Positions 39,466-50,648 of a DNA stretch of 64,000 bases are shown here, piece by piece (within the stretch, counting starts at the first letter, position 1; every line of letters starts with the position of its first letter). Source of the stretch: Pseudomonas sp. FP2309 (GTDB lineage Bacteria > Pseudomonadota > Gammaproteobacteria > Pseudomonadales > Pseudomonadaceae). Position numbers and translations under genes: made by a program. Location: assembly GCF_030687575.1 (NCBI RefSeq), contig NZ_CP117439.1:3339501-3403500 (forward strand). The letters run 5' to 3'. The notes beneath the pieces are model-generated. The model saw nothing but the letters and a program-made list of their open reading frames with translations, searched no databases and was not told the origin of the DNA.

Positions 39466-40068
39466 ATGATCCATCACGTCGTGGGGCTGTTTACCCATCC
39501 CGATCAGGAATGGCGGGAAATCCGTGGCGATAAAGAAGAAAGCATCGGCCACATGTACCTCACTCACACCCTGATTCTCGCGGCGATTCCCGCAATCTCG
39601 GCGTTTATCGGCACCACCCAGGTGGGTTGGGTCATCGGCAACCGTGCGCCGGTGATGCTGACCCAGGAAAGTGCGTTGTGGATGACCCTAATGTCGTATG
39701 CCGCGATGCTCGGCGGCGTGGCGGTGATGGGCGCATTCATTCATTGGATGGCGCGCACCTACGACGCCAGCCCCAGCATGGCGCGTTGCGTGGCCTTTGC
39801 CACCTACACCGCCACGCCGCTGTTTATCGGCGGGCTGGCGGCGCTTTACCCACATATGTGGCTGGGCATGGTCGTGGGCACGGCGGCGATCTGCTATACC
39901 GTCTACCTGCTGTATGTAGGGCTGCCGACCTTTATGAACATCGATCCGGACGAAGGCTTCCTGTTTTCCAGCTCGGTGCTGGCGGTCGGCCTGGTGGTGC
40001 TGGTGGCGATCATGGCGTTCACCGTGATCGTGTGGGGCTTGGGCGTCGGCCCGATCTATACCAACTGA
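39466..40068 (+). CDS. Yip1-family membrane protein
   Basis: This gene encodes a 200-residue protein with five hydrophobic segments. The ATG at 39466 follows AGGAG eight bases away. The N-terminus MIHHVVGLFTHPDQEWREI is typical of bacterial Yip1-domain proteins. The function is unknown. It is monocistronic, with a roughly 260-bp upstream region shared with the divergent ttcA gene. Confidence 0.88.
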   Translation: MIHHVVGLFTHPDQEWREIRGDKEESIGHMYLTHTLILAAIPAISAFIGTTQVGWVIGNRAPVMLTQESALWMTLMSYAAMLGGVAVMGAFIHWMARTYDASPSMARCVAFATYTATPLFIGGLAALYPHMWLGMVVGTAAICYTVYLLYVGLPTFMNIDPDEGFLFSSSVLAVGLVVLVAIMAFTVIVWGLGVGPIYTN

Positions 40069-40194
40069 CCGCATACCCGCAGGCAAGGCCACCGCAAGGT
40101 GGCTTTGTGCGTCATGCATGACCATTCGGCGCCTGACAGATTCGGAAACACTCGGCTTTGCGGCATACTGGGCGTCTCTGGAGAGATGTACAGC

Positions 40195-40689
40195 ATGTCC
40201 GAGCAACTCAATACCCGCGTCGAAGAGTGTTTCCTGCAAGCCGAGTCCTTTTTCAAACGAAGCTTCAAACGCCCCCAGGTCAGCCTCAAGCTGCGGGGCC
40301 AGAAAGCCGGTGTCGCGCATTTGCACCAGAACCTGCTGCGCTTCAACCCACAGTTGTACCGTGAAAACAGCCTGCATTTCCTCAAACAAACCGTGGCCCA
40401 CGAAGTGGCGCACCTGATCGCTCATCAATTGTTTGGCGAACGCATCCAGCCCCATGGCGAGGAATGGCAATTGATCATGCGCGGCGTGTATGAGTTGCCG
40501 CCCGACCGTTGCCATACCTATGCCGTGAAACGCCGCCAGGTGACCCGCTACATCTACCGTTGCCCGTGTGCCGAGAGTGATTTTCCGTTTTCGGCGCAGC
40601 GTCATGGCATGGTGGCTCAGGGACGGCGATATTTGTGTCGGCGGTGTCGGCAGACCTTGGTGTTTTCCGGGGAAACTCGGGTGGAATGA
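40195..40689 (+). CDS. sprT: SprT-family zinc metallopeptidase-like protein
   Basis: This gene encodes a 164-residue SprT. The HExxH zinc motif is VAHEVAHLIAH (about 68-78). A C-terminal zinc ribbon is made of Cys pairs around CPCAES and CRRCRQ. SprT relatives (Spartan) cleave DNA-protein crosslinks in eukaryotes; the bacterial role is less clear. The start is the ATG at 40195, nine bases after GGAGAG; an ATG at 40186 lies too close to that site. Confidence 0.93.
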   Translation: MSEQLNTRVEECFLQAESFFKRSFKRPQVSLKLRGQKAGVAHLHQNLLRFNPQLYRENSLHFLKQTVAHEVAHLIAHQLFGERIQPHGEEWQLIMRGVYELPPDRCHTYAVKRRQVTRYIYRCPCAESDFPFSAQRHGMVAQGRRYLCRRCRQTLVFSGETRVE

Positions 40690-40711
40690 GGCCTCGTCCC
40701 AGGCCACGCAG

Positions 40712-41887
40712 TCACCCGACCACCTTGCCCTGCCGCAAATCGGCGATCCGCTGAGCACTGATCCCCAGGGCCGCCAGCACCTCATCGGTGTGCGCCCCAA
40801 CAGCGGCGCCAATATAGCGAGGCGCTGGCAACCCTTCAGAAAACTTAAGCGGGCAGGCCATCTGCGCCTGGGTTGAACCGTCGCCGCGAGGTACCTGGCT
40901 CACCAACTCCCGCGCTTTCAACTGCGGATGCTCCACGGCTTCACCAAAGCTCAACACCGGCTCTACACAGGCGTCCACCCCGGCAAACAACTCGCATAAC
41001 TGCTCAAAGCTGCGCTTCTCGAATTCCACCTGCAGTGCCTGCTTCAGCGCCGGCTGTCGCTCGGGGTTCAACCCCAACGCGGCCAACTCCGGTCGCCCCA
41101 ATGCCGCGCAGAGCCGCTGCATAAAAGCCGGCTCAAGGCTGCCGACCGACATCCAGCGTCCATCACGGGAACGGTAGTAATCGTAGAAACTGCCGCCATT
41201 GAGCGCATGACTTTCCCAACCCGGCTCTATGCCACAGGCCAGATACCCCGCCCCCGCCATGGCGTTCAGACTGAACGCGCAATCGGTCATGCTCACGTCC
41301 AGGTATTGCCCCACCCCGCTGTGCTGGCGGGCGATCACCGCGGCCAGCAACCCCGCCACCGCATGCAACGAACCACCGCCCACGTCCGCCAATTGCACGC
41401 CCAGCGGCAACGGCCCGCTGTCCTGACGTCCGGTGTGACTGGCCACGCCCGCCAGCGCCAGGTAGTTAATATCGTGCCCGGCGCGGTCTTTATACGGACC
41501 CGTCTGGCCGTACCCGGTGATCGACACATAGATCAGCCGCGGATTAATCGCCTTCAACGCTTCATACCCCAGGCCCAGGCGCTCCATCACCCCCGGCCGG
41601 AACTGTTCCAGCACAATGTCGTAGTCCTTCACCAGCGCGCGCACGATCTCCAGCGCTTCGGCCTGTTTAAGGTCCAGGGCCAGGCTGCGTTTGTTGCGAT
41701 TGAGGTAGGCGTGGCTCGCCGAGGTGCCCTGATCATGGGGCGGCAGCACGCGCAGCAGGTCCAGACGCTTGGGCGCTTCTATACGCAGGACGTCGGCGCC
41801 CATATCCGCGAGCATCAGGGAGGCAAACGGGCCGGGCAGCAAGGTAGAAAAATCGAGGACTTTGAGGGACGCCAAGGGACCTGTCAT
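40712..41887 (-). CDS. CaiB/BaiF family CoA-transferase (alpha-methylacyl-CoA racemase-like)
   Basis: This gene encodes a 391-residue class III CoA-transferase-family enzyme. The N-terminus LKVLDFSTLLPGPFASLMLADMGADVLRIE and the segment ITGYGQTGPYKDRAGHDINY are typical, with the Asp of GHD near residue 150 as expected catalytic residue. The AMACR-like subtype is suggested by HDINY. The start is the ATG at 41887. No beta-oxidation genes are adjacent, so the substrate is unknown. It separates the sprT region from tusD. Confidence 0.9.
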   Translation of the reverse strand: MTGPLASLKVLDFSTLLPGPFASLMLADMGADVLRIEAPKRLDLLRVLPPHDQGTSASHAYLNRNKRSLALDLKQAEALEIVRALVKDYDIVLEQFRPGVMERLGLGYEALKAINPRLIYVSITGYGQTGPYKDRAGHDINYLALAGVASHTGRQDSGPLPLGVQLADVGGGSLHAVAGLLAAVIARQHSGVGQYLDVSMTDCAFSLNAMAGAGYLACGIEPGWESHALNGGSFYDYYRSRDGRWMSVGSLEPAFMQRLCAALGRPELAALGLNPERQPALKQALQVEFEKRSFEQLCELFAGVDACVEPVLSFGEAVEHPQLKARELVSQVPRGDGSTQAQMACPLKFSEGLPAPRYIGAAVGAHTDEVLAALGISAQRIADLRQGKVVG

Positions 41888-42044
41888 GGAAACTCCACTT
41901 CGGTTTCGAGTTCCCACAGACTAGGCAGCCTTGTTCGTACCGGCAATCGTCAGAACAATCATCAATAGTGACTGTTTTGATCACGGCGGGCTTTTTTGGG
42001 GCTGCGGCTTTATCATTGGCCTACGTTTGCTTGCCGAGTGCTCC

Positions 42045-42437
42045 ATGAAGTTTGCGATAGCCCTGTATTCCGCCGCCCACGCGCCCTCGTCGCGGCGCGC
42101 CCTGCTGTTCGCCCAGGCCGTACTGGCCGGCGGGCACGAGATTGTGCGGTTGTTTTTTTATCAGGACGGCGTGTACAGCGCGTCCAATAACATCGTCGCG
42201 CCTCAGGATGAGCAAGACATCGCTCGCCAATGGCGCGAGCTGGTCAGCCGGCACCAACTCGACGGCGTGGTGTGCATTGCCGCCGCCTTGCGCCGTGGCG
42301 TGCTTGATAGCGAAGAGGCTACGCGCTATCAACGCAGCGCGGTGAACCTGGAGGCGCCCTGGGCGCTGTCGGGCCTGGGCCAATTGCATGATGCGATACA
42401 GGGTGCCGACCGCCTGATCTGTTTTGGAGGGCCATGA
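42045..42437 (+). CDS. tusD: sulfurtransferase complex subunit TusD
   Basis: This gene encodes a 130-residue DsrE-fold protein, the sulfur-accepting subunit of the TusBCD hexamer. The complex relays sulfur from TusA to TusE and on to MnmA for the 2-thiouridine of tRNA position 34. The active-site cysteine is in VVCIAAALRRG (about residue 79). The ATG at 42045 gives the normal length. The next gene begins one base after its stop. Confidence 0.95.
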   Translation: MKFAIALYSAAHAPSSRRALLFAQAVLAGGHEIVRLFFYQDGVYSASNNIVAPQDEQDIARQWRELVSRHQLDGVVCIAAALRRGVLDSEEATRYQRSAVNLEAPWALSGLGQLHDAIQGADRLICFGGP

Positions 42438-42438
42438 C

Positions 42439-42789
42439 ATGTCCAAATCCCTATTGGTGATCAGCCGCCAGGCGCCGTGGTCCGGGCCCTGCGCACGCGA
42501 AGCGCTGGATATCGTACTGGCCGGCGGCGCGTTCGACCTGCCTATCGGCCTGCTGTTCATGGATGACGGTGTGTTCCAGTTGGCAGCGCATCAGGACGCC
42601 AGGGCCGTGCAGCAAAAAGACCTGAGCGCCAACCTGCAGGCACTGGAGCTGTTTGGTGTCGACGATGTATTTGCCTGCCACCACAGCCTGGCCGAGCGTG
42701 GCCTGCCCCACCCCGCCAACGCACAACCGCTGGACAGCCGCGCGATCTCGCAGCTGATTGACCGTTACGACCAGGTGATTACCCTCTGA
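42439..42789 (+). CDS. tusC: sulfurtransferase complex subunit TusC
   Basis: This gene encodes a 116-residue DsrF-like subunit, starting at the ATG at 42439 (MSKSLLVISRQAPWSG). The fold pattern AREALDIVLAGGAFDLPIGLLFMDDGVFQL is characteristic. It is structural within TusBCD and lies in the tight tusDCBE operon; the tusB start overlaps its stop. Confidence 0.94.
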   Translation: MSKSLLVISRQAPWSGPCAREALDIVLAGGAFDLPIGLLFMDDGVFQLAAHQDARAVQQKDLSANLQALELFGVDDVFACHHSLAERGLPHPANAQPLDSRAISQLIDRYDQVITL

Positions 42790-43067
42790 TGTCGACCTTA
42801 CACGTGATAGCCCACTCCCCGTTTACCGACAGCCGACTCGAGAGCTGCCTGCGCATCTGCGCCCGCGAAGACGCGATCCTGCTCTGCGGCGACGGCGCCT
42901 ACGGGCTGCACACCCCGGCGCTGCACCTCAAGGGGGTCAAAGTGTTCGTGCTGGCCGAGGACATGCAAGCGCGTAACCTGCCGCTGCCGGATTGGGCTGA
43001 CAGCGTGGATTACCCAGGCTTTGTGCAACTGTCGATCGACTACGACAAGGTCAACACCTGGCTATGA
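42789..43067 (+). CDS. tusB: sulfurtransferase complex subunit TusB
   Basis: This gene encodes a 92-residue DsrH-like subunit of TusBCD. It shows the family features CARICAREDAILLCGDGAYG in slightly varied form (LRICAREDAILLCGDG) and a C-terminal IDYDKVNTWL. The ATG overlaps the tusC stop and the tusE gene overlaps its end by four bases. Confidence 0.93.
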   Translation: MSTLHVIAHSPFTDSRLESCLRICAREDAILLCGDGAYGLHTPALHLKGVKVFVLAEDMQARNLPLPDWADSVDYPGFVQLSIDYDKVNTWL

Positions 43068-43399
43068 ACACCCTGACCATTGGCGAACGCCGCCTCGAAC
43101 TGGACAAGGACGGCTACCTCGTCGACCTCAACGACTGGTCACACGAGGTGGCGCACGCCCTGGCCGCTGCCGAGCACCTGGAATTGACCGCGGACCACTG
43201 GCAGATCCTCGAACTGCTGCGCGCCTTTTACGCCGAGTTCCAACTGTCGCCAGCCACCCGCCCACTGATCAAGTACACCGCCATGAAACTGGGGCCGGAA
43301 AAGGGCAACAGCCTGCACCTCAACAAACTGTTCAACGGCACTCCCGCCAAACTCGCCGCCAAACTGGCGGGCCTGCCCAGACCGACGAATTGCTTATGA
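43064..43399 (+). CDS. tusE: TusE/DsrC-like sulfur carrier protein
   Basis: This gene encodes a 111-residue DsrC-family protein that receives sulfur from TusBCD on a C-terminal cysteine and passes it to MnmA. The penultimate Cys110 is present, and the conserved core GYLVDLNDWSHEVAHALA and HWQILELLRAFYAEF is visible. It overlaps tusB by four bases and the TrpD2-like gene by four bases. Confidence 0.95.
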   Translation: MNTLTIGERRLELDKDGYLVDLNDWSHEVAHALAAAEHLELTADHWQILELLRAFYAEFQLSPATRPLIKYTAMKLGPEKGNSLHLNKLFNGTPAKLAAKLAGLPRPTNCL

Positions 43400-44397
43400 C
43401 CGACGTTGCCCCGCTGACCCTTCAAACCCCTGCCGAACACCCGTTTGCGCCGTTCGTGCGCATCCTCGGCAAAGGCAAGCGCGGCGCGCGCAACCTCACC
43501 CGCGAGGAAGCCCGCGAGGCCATGGGCATGTTGCTCGACGATAAAGTTGAAGACACACAACTCGGCGCGTTCCTGATGCTGCTGCGTCACAAGGAAGAAA
43601 GCCCGGAAGAACTCGCCGGTTTCACCGAGGCCGTGCGCGAACGCTTGAATGCACCCGAGTTTGATGTGGCGATCGACTGGCCGACCTACGCCGGCAAAAA
43701 ACGCCACCTGCCGTGGTATCTACTGGCAGCCAAATGTCTGGCACACAACGGCGTGCGCATCCTCATGCACGGCGGCGGCGCCCACACCGCCGGCCGGCTG
43801 TACACCGAACAACTGCTCGACGACTTGCAGATTCCGCTGTGCCGCGACTGGCAGCAGGTGGGCACCGCGTTCGAACAGGGCAACCTGGCGTTTATCCCGC
43901 TCGGCGACTGGGCGCCGCAACTGCAACGCATGATCGACCTGCGCAACACCCTGGGCCTGCGCTCGCCGATCCACTCCCTGGCACGCCTGCTCAACCCGCT
44001 GAATGCACGCTGCGGGCTGCAAAGCATTTTCCACCCCGGTTACCAGGGTGTGCACCGCGACGCCAGCGGCCTGCTCGGCGACAACGTGATTGTGGTCAAG
44101 GGCGACGGCGGTGAGATCGAGATCAACCCCGACACGGCGAGCCACCTCTACGGCACCACCGGCGGCGAAAGCTGGGACGAAGAATGGTCCGCCCTCTCCG
44201 CCCAGCGCCACGTAAAACCGGCCGCCCTCGACCCGGCGCATTTAAAAGCGGTGTGGCGTGGCGACGTACAGGACAGCTATCCGCAATTGGCGCTGATTGC
44301 CACCATGGCCCTGGCCTTGCGCGGTCTCGGCCACCCGCGGGAACAGGCCTTCGCTTTGGCCCAGCAGTACTGGGACGCACGGGACAAATCGATTTAA
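43396..44397 (+). CDS. TrpD2-like glycosyl transferase family protein (YbiB type)
   Basis: This gene encodes a 333-residue protein with the anthranilate phosphoribosyltransferase fold. The N-terminal helical domain (about 15-75) has LTREEAREAMGMLLDDKVEDTQLGAFLMLLRHKEES. The C-terminal domain includes MHGGGAHTAGRLYTEQLLDDLQI. YbiB-like TrpD2 proteins bind nucleic acid rather than make tryptophan, and this gene is outside any trp context. The ATG at 43396 overlaps the tusE stop, suggesting a link to the tus operon. Confidence 0.88.
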   Translation: MTDVAPLTLQTPAEHPFAPFVRILGKGKRGARNLTREEAREAMGMLLDDKVEDTQLGAFLMLLRHKEESPEELAGFTEAVRERLNAPEFDVAIDWPTYAGKKRHLPWYLLAAKCLAHNGVRILMHGGGAHTAGRLYTEQLLDDLQIPLCRDWQQVGTAFEQGNLAFIPLGDWAPQLQRMIDLRNTLGLRSPIHSLARLLNPLNARCGLQSIFHPGYQGVHRDASGLLGDNVIVVKGDGGEIEINPDTASHLYGTTGGESWDEEWSALSAQRHVKPAALDPAHLKAVWRGDVQDSYPQLALIATMALALRGLGHPREQAFALAQQYWDARDKSI

Positions 44398-44485
44398 TCG
44401 ATCATTGACCCGCAGTCTTTGCGCTTTTAGTTCGAACTCATCCCTTTAGACTGGGCTCCAACGCTTAATAGTTGAGGAGCCAGTC

Positions 44486-45487
44486 ATGGGTTTGTTGATC
44501 GAAGGACACTGGAAAGACCAGTGGTACGAAAGCAGCGCCGATGGCGCCTTCCAGCGCGAACAGGCCCAACGCCGCCACTGGGTGACGGCCGACGGCCAGC
44601 CCGGCCCCAGCGGCGAAGGCGGCTTCAAGGCTGAGGCCGGTCGCTATCACCTCTACGTGTCCCTGGCCTGCCCCTGGGCTCACCGCACCTTGATCATGCG
44701 CACGCTAAAGGGCCTGGAAAGCCTGATCGACGTGTCCGTGGTCAGTTGGCTGATGCTGGAAAACGGCTGGACCTTCGATAAGGCTCACGGCTCTACCGGC
44801 GATGCCCTCGACGACTTTACCTACATGCACCAGCGCTACACCGCGGAGACCGCCGACTACACCGGGCGCGTCACCGTGCCGGTGCTGTGGGACAAACAAC
44901 TCAAGCGCATCGTCAGCAATGAATCGGCGGAGATCATCCGCATGTTCAACAGCGCATTCGATGGACTGACCGGCAATACCCTGGATTTTTACCCTGAGCC
45001 ACTCCGTGCAACCATCGACAGCCTCAACGAGCGCATCTACCCGGCCGTGAACAACGGCGTCTATCGCGCAGGCTTCGCCACGTCGCAGAGAGCTTACGAA
45101 AGCGCATTTGACGATGTGTTTGCCGAACTCGACCACCTGGAACAGCACCTTGGCGATCATCGCTACCTGGCCGGCGAATACCTCACCGAGGCGGATATCC
45201 GGCTGTTCACCACGCTGATTCGATTTGATGCGGTGTATTACGGCCACTTCAAGTGTAATTTGCGGCGGATCGCGGATTATCCGAACCTGTCGAACTGGTT
45301 GCGCGAGTTATATCAGTGGCCGGGGGTGGCCGAGACGGTGAATTTCGAGCACATCAAGGGGCATTACTACGGGAGCCACCGGACGATCAATCCGACGGGG
45401 ATTGTGCCCAAAGGGCCATCGCAACGCTTTGACGCCCTGCATGACCGAGAAAAACTGAGCGGCAAATCGGTATTCAGCCGTCAGTGA
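44486..45487 (+). CDS. glutathionyl-hydroquinone reductase (YqjG/Xi-class GST)
   Basis: This gene encodes a 333-residue Xi-class glutathione transferase-like enzyme that reduces glutathionyl-hydroquinones. The catalytic cysteine lies in the N-terminal motif ACPWAHRTLIMR (about residues 62-73). The alpha-helical domain follows, with FNSAFDGLTGN, and the family end is HYYGSHRTINPTGIVPKGP. It is monocistronic; the ATG at 44486 follows GAGGAG. A REP-like element lies just beyond the stop. Confidence 0.94.
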   Translation: MGLLIEGHWKDQWYESSADGAFQREQAQRRHWVTADGQPGPSGEGGFKAEAGRYHLYVSLACPWAHRTLIMRTLKGLESLIDVSVVSWLMLENGWTFDKAHGSTGDALDDFTYMHQRYTAETADYTGRVTVPVLWDKQLKRIVSNESAEIIRMFNSAFDGLTGNTLDFYPEPLRATIDSLNERIYPAVNNGVYRAGFATSQRAYESAFDDVFAELDHLEQHLGDHRYLAGEYLTEADIRLFTTLIRFDAVYYGHFKCNLRRIADYPNLSNWLRELYQWPGVAETVNFEHIKGHYYGSHRTINPTGIVPKGPSQRFDALHDREKLSGKSVFSRQ

Positions 45488-45497
45488 GGGATGGGGT

Positions 45498-45532
45498 GAG
45501 CGAGCTTGCGTCGCACGTATGCAAGCCCGCTC
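45498..45532. repeat. REP-like imperfect palindrome
   Basis: GAGCG-AG-CTTGC and GCAAG-CC-CGCTC pair with a two-base internal mismatch and an 11-base loop, between the convergent GST and cysG genes. The arms share the GAGCGAGCTTGC core with the palindrome at 37609-37626. Confidence 0.55.
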
Positions 45533-45554
45533 GCCAAAGCGGCAGGTACGGGGT

Positions 45555-46949
45555 TCAGACCAGGGATTGAGCCCCTTCAAACCATTTGAGTTTCTCGCGC
45601 AATAACACCACTTCGCCGACGATCACCAGTGTCGGCGCATGCACTTCATGCTCCGCCACCATGCGCGGCAAATCCGCCAGGGTGCCAGTAAACACGCGTT
45701 GATTGGACGTGGTGCCCTGCTGGATCAACGCGGCCGGGGTATCGGCGGCGCGCCCGTGCTTGACCAGTTGTTCGCAAATGATCGGCAAGCCAATCAACCC
45801 CATATAGAACACCAAGGTCTGCGACGGCCCCACCAGGTCCTGCCAGGGCAGGTCCGACGTGCCGTTTTTCAAGTGCCCGGTGATAAACCGCACCGACTGC
45901 GCATGGTCACGGTGGGTCAGTGGAATACCGGCGTACGCCGCACAGCCGCTGGCTGCGGTGATCCCCGGCACCACCTGGAACGGGATGCCATGGGCCGCCA
46001 GTTCCTCGATCTCTTCCCCGCCGCGCCCAAAAATGAACGGGTCGCCGCCCTTCAGGCGCAGAACGCGCTTGCCTTGCTTGGCCAGGTTAACCAGTTGCTG
46101 GTTGATCTGCTCCTGAGGCACGGCATGGTCGGCGCGACGCTTGCCGACGTACACACGCTCGGCATCGCGACGGCACAGGTCGAGAATCGCAGGCGCTACC
46201 AAGCGGTCATACAGCACCACATCGGCTTGCTGCATCAGGCGCAGCGCGCGGAAGGTCAGCAGGTCCGGATCGCCCGGGCCTGCGCCCACCAGGTATACCT
46301 CGCCCGGCGCATAAGGTGGCGCACCGTTGACTTTGTCGATCAACAGACGCTCGGCCTCAGCGCCCTGCCCGGCCAATTGACGGTCGGCAATCGGGCCCTG
46401 GAACACTTCTTCCCAGAACGCACGACGCTGCTGCACATCCGGATACAGGCTTTTGACCTGCGCACGAAAACGCGCCGCCAGCCCGGCCAATTGGCCGTAG
46501 GTTGAAGGAATCCAGGTTTCCAGTTTGGCTCGGATCAAACGCGCCAGTACCGGCGCATCGCCGCCACTGGACACCGCAATCACCAACGGCGAACGATCGA
46601 CGATCGCCGGGAAGATCACACTGCACAAGGCCGGCGCGTCCACCACATTGACGGGCACGCAGCGACGCTTGGCATCACTGGACACTTGCGCGTTCAGCGG
46701 CTCGTCGTCGGTCGCGGCGATCACCAGGGTGCAACCGTCAAGGTCGGCTTCCTGATAACCACGCACAATCAGTACCCCGCCACTGCCCTGCACCAACGCA
46801 CGCAGTTGGTCTTCGATCTGGGGAGCAACCACTCGCAGCACGGCACCGGCTTCCGCCAGCAGGCGGGACTTGCGCAAGGCAATCTCTCCGCCACCGACGA
46901 CCAATACATGGCTGCCGCGCAGGTTATGGAACAGCGGCAGAAATTCCAT
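45555..46949 (-). CDS. cysG: siroheme synthase (multifunctional CysG)
   Basis: This 464-residue trifunctional enzyme makes siroheme from uroporphyrinogen III for sulfite and nitrite reductase. The N-terminal dehydrogenase/ferrochelatase half has the NAD motif [21 protein letters not shown] (about 15-35). The C-terminal methyltransferase half has [34 protein letters not shown] (about 218-251) and [14 protein letters not shown] (about 298-311). Both halves are complete. The gene abuts serS with no gap. Confidence 0.97.
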   Translation of the reverse strand: MEFLPLFHNLRGSHVLVVGGGEIALRKSRLLAEAGAVLRVVAPQIEDQLRALVQGSGGVLIVRGYQEADLDGCTLVIAATDDEPLNAQVSSDAKRRCVPVNVVDAPALCSVIFPAIVDRSPLVIAVSSGGDAPVLARLIRAKLETWIPSTYGQLAGLAARFRAQVKSLYPDVQQRRAFWEEVFQGPIADRQLAGQGAEAERLLIDKVNGAPPYAPGEVYLVGAGPGDPDLLTFRALRLMQQADVVLYDRLVAPAILDLCRRDAERVYVGKRRADHAVPQEQINQQLVNLAKQGKRVLRLKGGDPFIFGRGGEEIEELAAHGIPFQVVPGITAASGCAAYAGIPLTHRDHAQSVRFITGHLKNGTSDLPWQDLVGPSQTLVFYMGLIGLPIICEQLVKHGRAADTPAALIQQGTTSNQRVFTGTLADLPRMVAEHEVHAPTLVIVGEVVLLREKLKWFEGAQSLV

Positions 46950-48617
<1,668 letters not shown>

Positions 48618-48621
<4 letters not shown>

Positions 48622-49943
48622 GACTTTCTCCGCTGTCTGGGGCTTAAACGATCGAGGCTGGCGAGGTGATTGAGCTTTTCACCGATTTTCAGCTCCAGGC
48701 CGCGGGGCACAGGCTGGTAAAGCGGCAATGGCTCAAGCTCGTCGGGAAAGTAGTCTTCACCGGCGGCATAGGCGTCCGGTTCATCGTGGGCGTAGCGGTA
48801 CTCATCACCGTAGCCCAGTTGCTTCATCAGTTTGGTCGGCGCATTGCGCAAATGCAGCGGGACCTCAAGCGAGCCGTACTCGGCGGCCGCACGCAGGGCC
48901 GATTTGAAGCCCATGTACACCGCATTGCTTTTTGGCGCGCAGGCCAGATATGTAATGGCCTGGGCCACCGCCAGCTCGCCTTCCGGGCTGCCCAGGCGCT
49001 CCTGCACGTCCCATGCGGCGAGGCACAGGCTCAGCGCGCGCGGGTCGGCGTTGCCAATGTCTTCGCTGGCCATGCGCACCACGCGACGCGCGAGGTACAG
49101 CGGGTCGCAACCGCCGTCGATCATGCGCGCAAACCAGTACAGCGCGCCGTCCGGATTGGAGCCGCGCACCGATTTATGCAGCGCCGAAATCTGGTCGTAA
49201 AAAGCTTCGCCGCCCTTGTCGAAACGGCGGCGGGTGTCGCCGAGCAGGCTTTGCAGCAGGTCGACACCGATCTCGGTGCCGTCTTCGGCCAGGTCGGAGG
49301 CGTTCTCCAGCAGGTTGAGAAAGCGCCGCCCATCGCCATCAGCGGCGCTGAGCAGGATCTTGAAACCTTCGTCACTAAGACTCAGTTGGCGCTTGCCCAG
49401 GCCCTTGTCTTCGCTCAAGGCGCGCTGCAGCAGCTTTTGCATCGCCGCTTCATCCAGGCTTTTGAGCACATAGACCCGCGCCCGCGAAAGCAATGCGTTG
49501 TTGAGTTCGAACGAGGGGTTTTCGGTGGTGGCGCCGATAAAGATCAGCGTGCCGTCTTCCACATAGGGCAAAAACGCGTCCTGCTGCGACTTGTTGAAGC
49601 GATGCACTTCGTCGACGAACAGAATCGTGCGCTTGCCGTACTGGCCTGCCTGCTGCTTGGCCACCTCGACCGCCTGGCGGATCTCCTTGACCCCGGCCAG
49701 CACCGCCGAGACCGTTTCGAAGTGCGCATCCGACACTTTCGCCAGCAGCCGCGCCAGGGTGGTTTTACCCACGCCCGGCGGCCCCCAGAAAATCATCGAG
49801 TGCAGCGCGCCCTGCTCCAGTGCTTCACGCAAAGGCTTGCCGCGAGCGAGCAGGTGTTCCTGACCGACGTACTCGTCCAGATTGGTCGAACGCAAGCGTG
49901 CGGCCAGGGGCTGGGCGATCGGGTCACTTCGAAACAGATCCAT
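48618..49943 (-). CDS. rarA: replication-associated recombination protein A (MgsA)
   Basis: This 441-residue AAA+ ATPase acts at stalled replication forks. Motifs are Walker [18 protein letters not shown] (about 53-69), Walker [21 protein letters not shown] (about 107-126), sensor [10 protein letters not shown], and a C-terminal tetramerisation region with [20 protein letters not shown]. It lies 27 bp downstream of lolA on the same strand, the usual order in pseudomonads. Confidence 0.97.
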
Positions 49944-49970
49944 GGGCAGCGTTTGAAACCTCTGGGCGAG

Positions 49971-50594
49971 TTATTCCTGGATCACGTCGGCACCCTTGGG
50001 GATGTCGAACTTGAACTTGGACGCAGGCACCGGCTGGTTGGCCTTGACCCCGCTGAACAGGATATCGGTACGCTGGCCGACGCTGTCGACCAGGCGCATG
50101 TTATTGATTACACCGTTGCCGAACGACAGGGACAGCGTGTCAAACAGCGTGTCCTTGGACTTGGGCTTGAGGGTGAACTCGATCACATTGCTGGTTTGCT
50201 TGGAGGTGATGTCAAAGCTGTCGTTGATCTTCGACACATCGCCCGACAATAGCAGTGCGGGCGTCTGGTTCAGGCGCGGGTCGAGCTTCTTGATGGTCGC
50301 CTGCTCAAGGTCCGGGTCCCACAGCGTGACTTTCTGGCCATCGGAAACGATGGTCTGTTCGGCCTTGCCTTCGGTATGCCAGTAGAACAGCCCGGGGCGC
50401 TGCACCGCCATTTCACCGGCCGTTTCCTGCAACTGGGTACCGCCCGCATCCAGGGTCAGCTGGGAGAAACGTGCGGTCAGGGTCTGGGACTTGTCCAACA
50501 GGTTCTTCAGGCTGGCCACGGAGGCCGGGTCAGCGTGAGCCGAAACAGCGGTCAGGGCCAGTGCCGGCAACAACAGCATGCGGATAAAGCGCAT
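49971..50594 (-). CDS. lolA: outer-membrane lipoprotein carrier protein LolA
   Basis: This 207-residue periplasmic chaperone ferries lipoproteins from LolCDE to LolB. The ATG at 50594 gives the signal peptide [21 protein letters not shown]; upstream ATG options up to 50639 only add a charged tail. The mature protein has the LolA fold pattern with [34 protein letters not shown] and a hydrophobic cavity sequence rich in aromatics. It lies between ftsK (54 bp upstream) and rarA. Confidence 0.96.
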   Translation of the reverse strand: MRFIRMLLLPALALTAVSAHADPASVASLKNLLDKSQTLTARFSQLTLDAGGTQLQETAGEMAVQRPGLFYWHTEGKAEQTIVSDGQKVTLWDPDLEQATIKKLDPRLNQTPALLLSGDVSKINDSFDITSKQTSNVIEFTLKPKSKDTLFDTLSLSFGNGVINNMRLVDSVGQRTDILFSGVKANQPVPASKFKFDIPKGADVIQE

Positions 50595-50648
50595 GGGAGT
50601 CCTCATTGAGTCGTTAAGGCGCGCCGCGTGTTGCCACACGGCACGGGG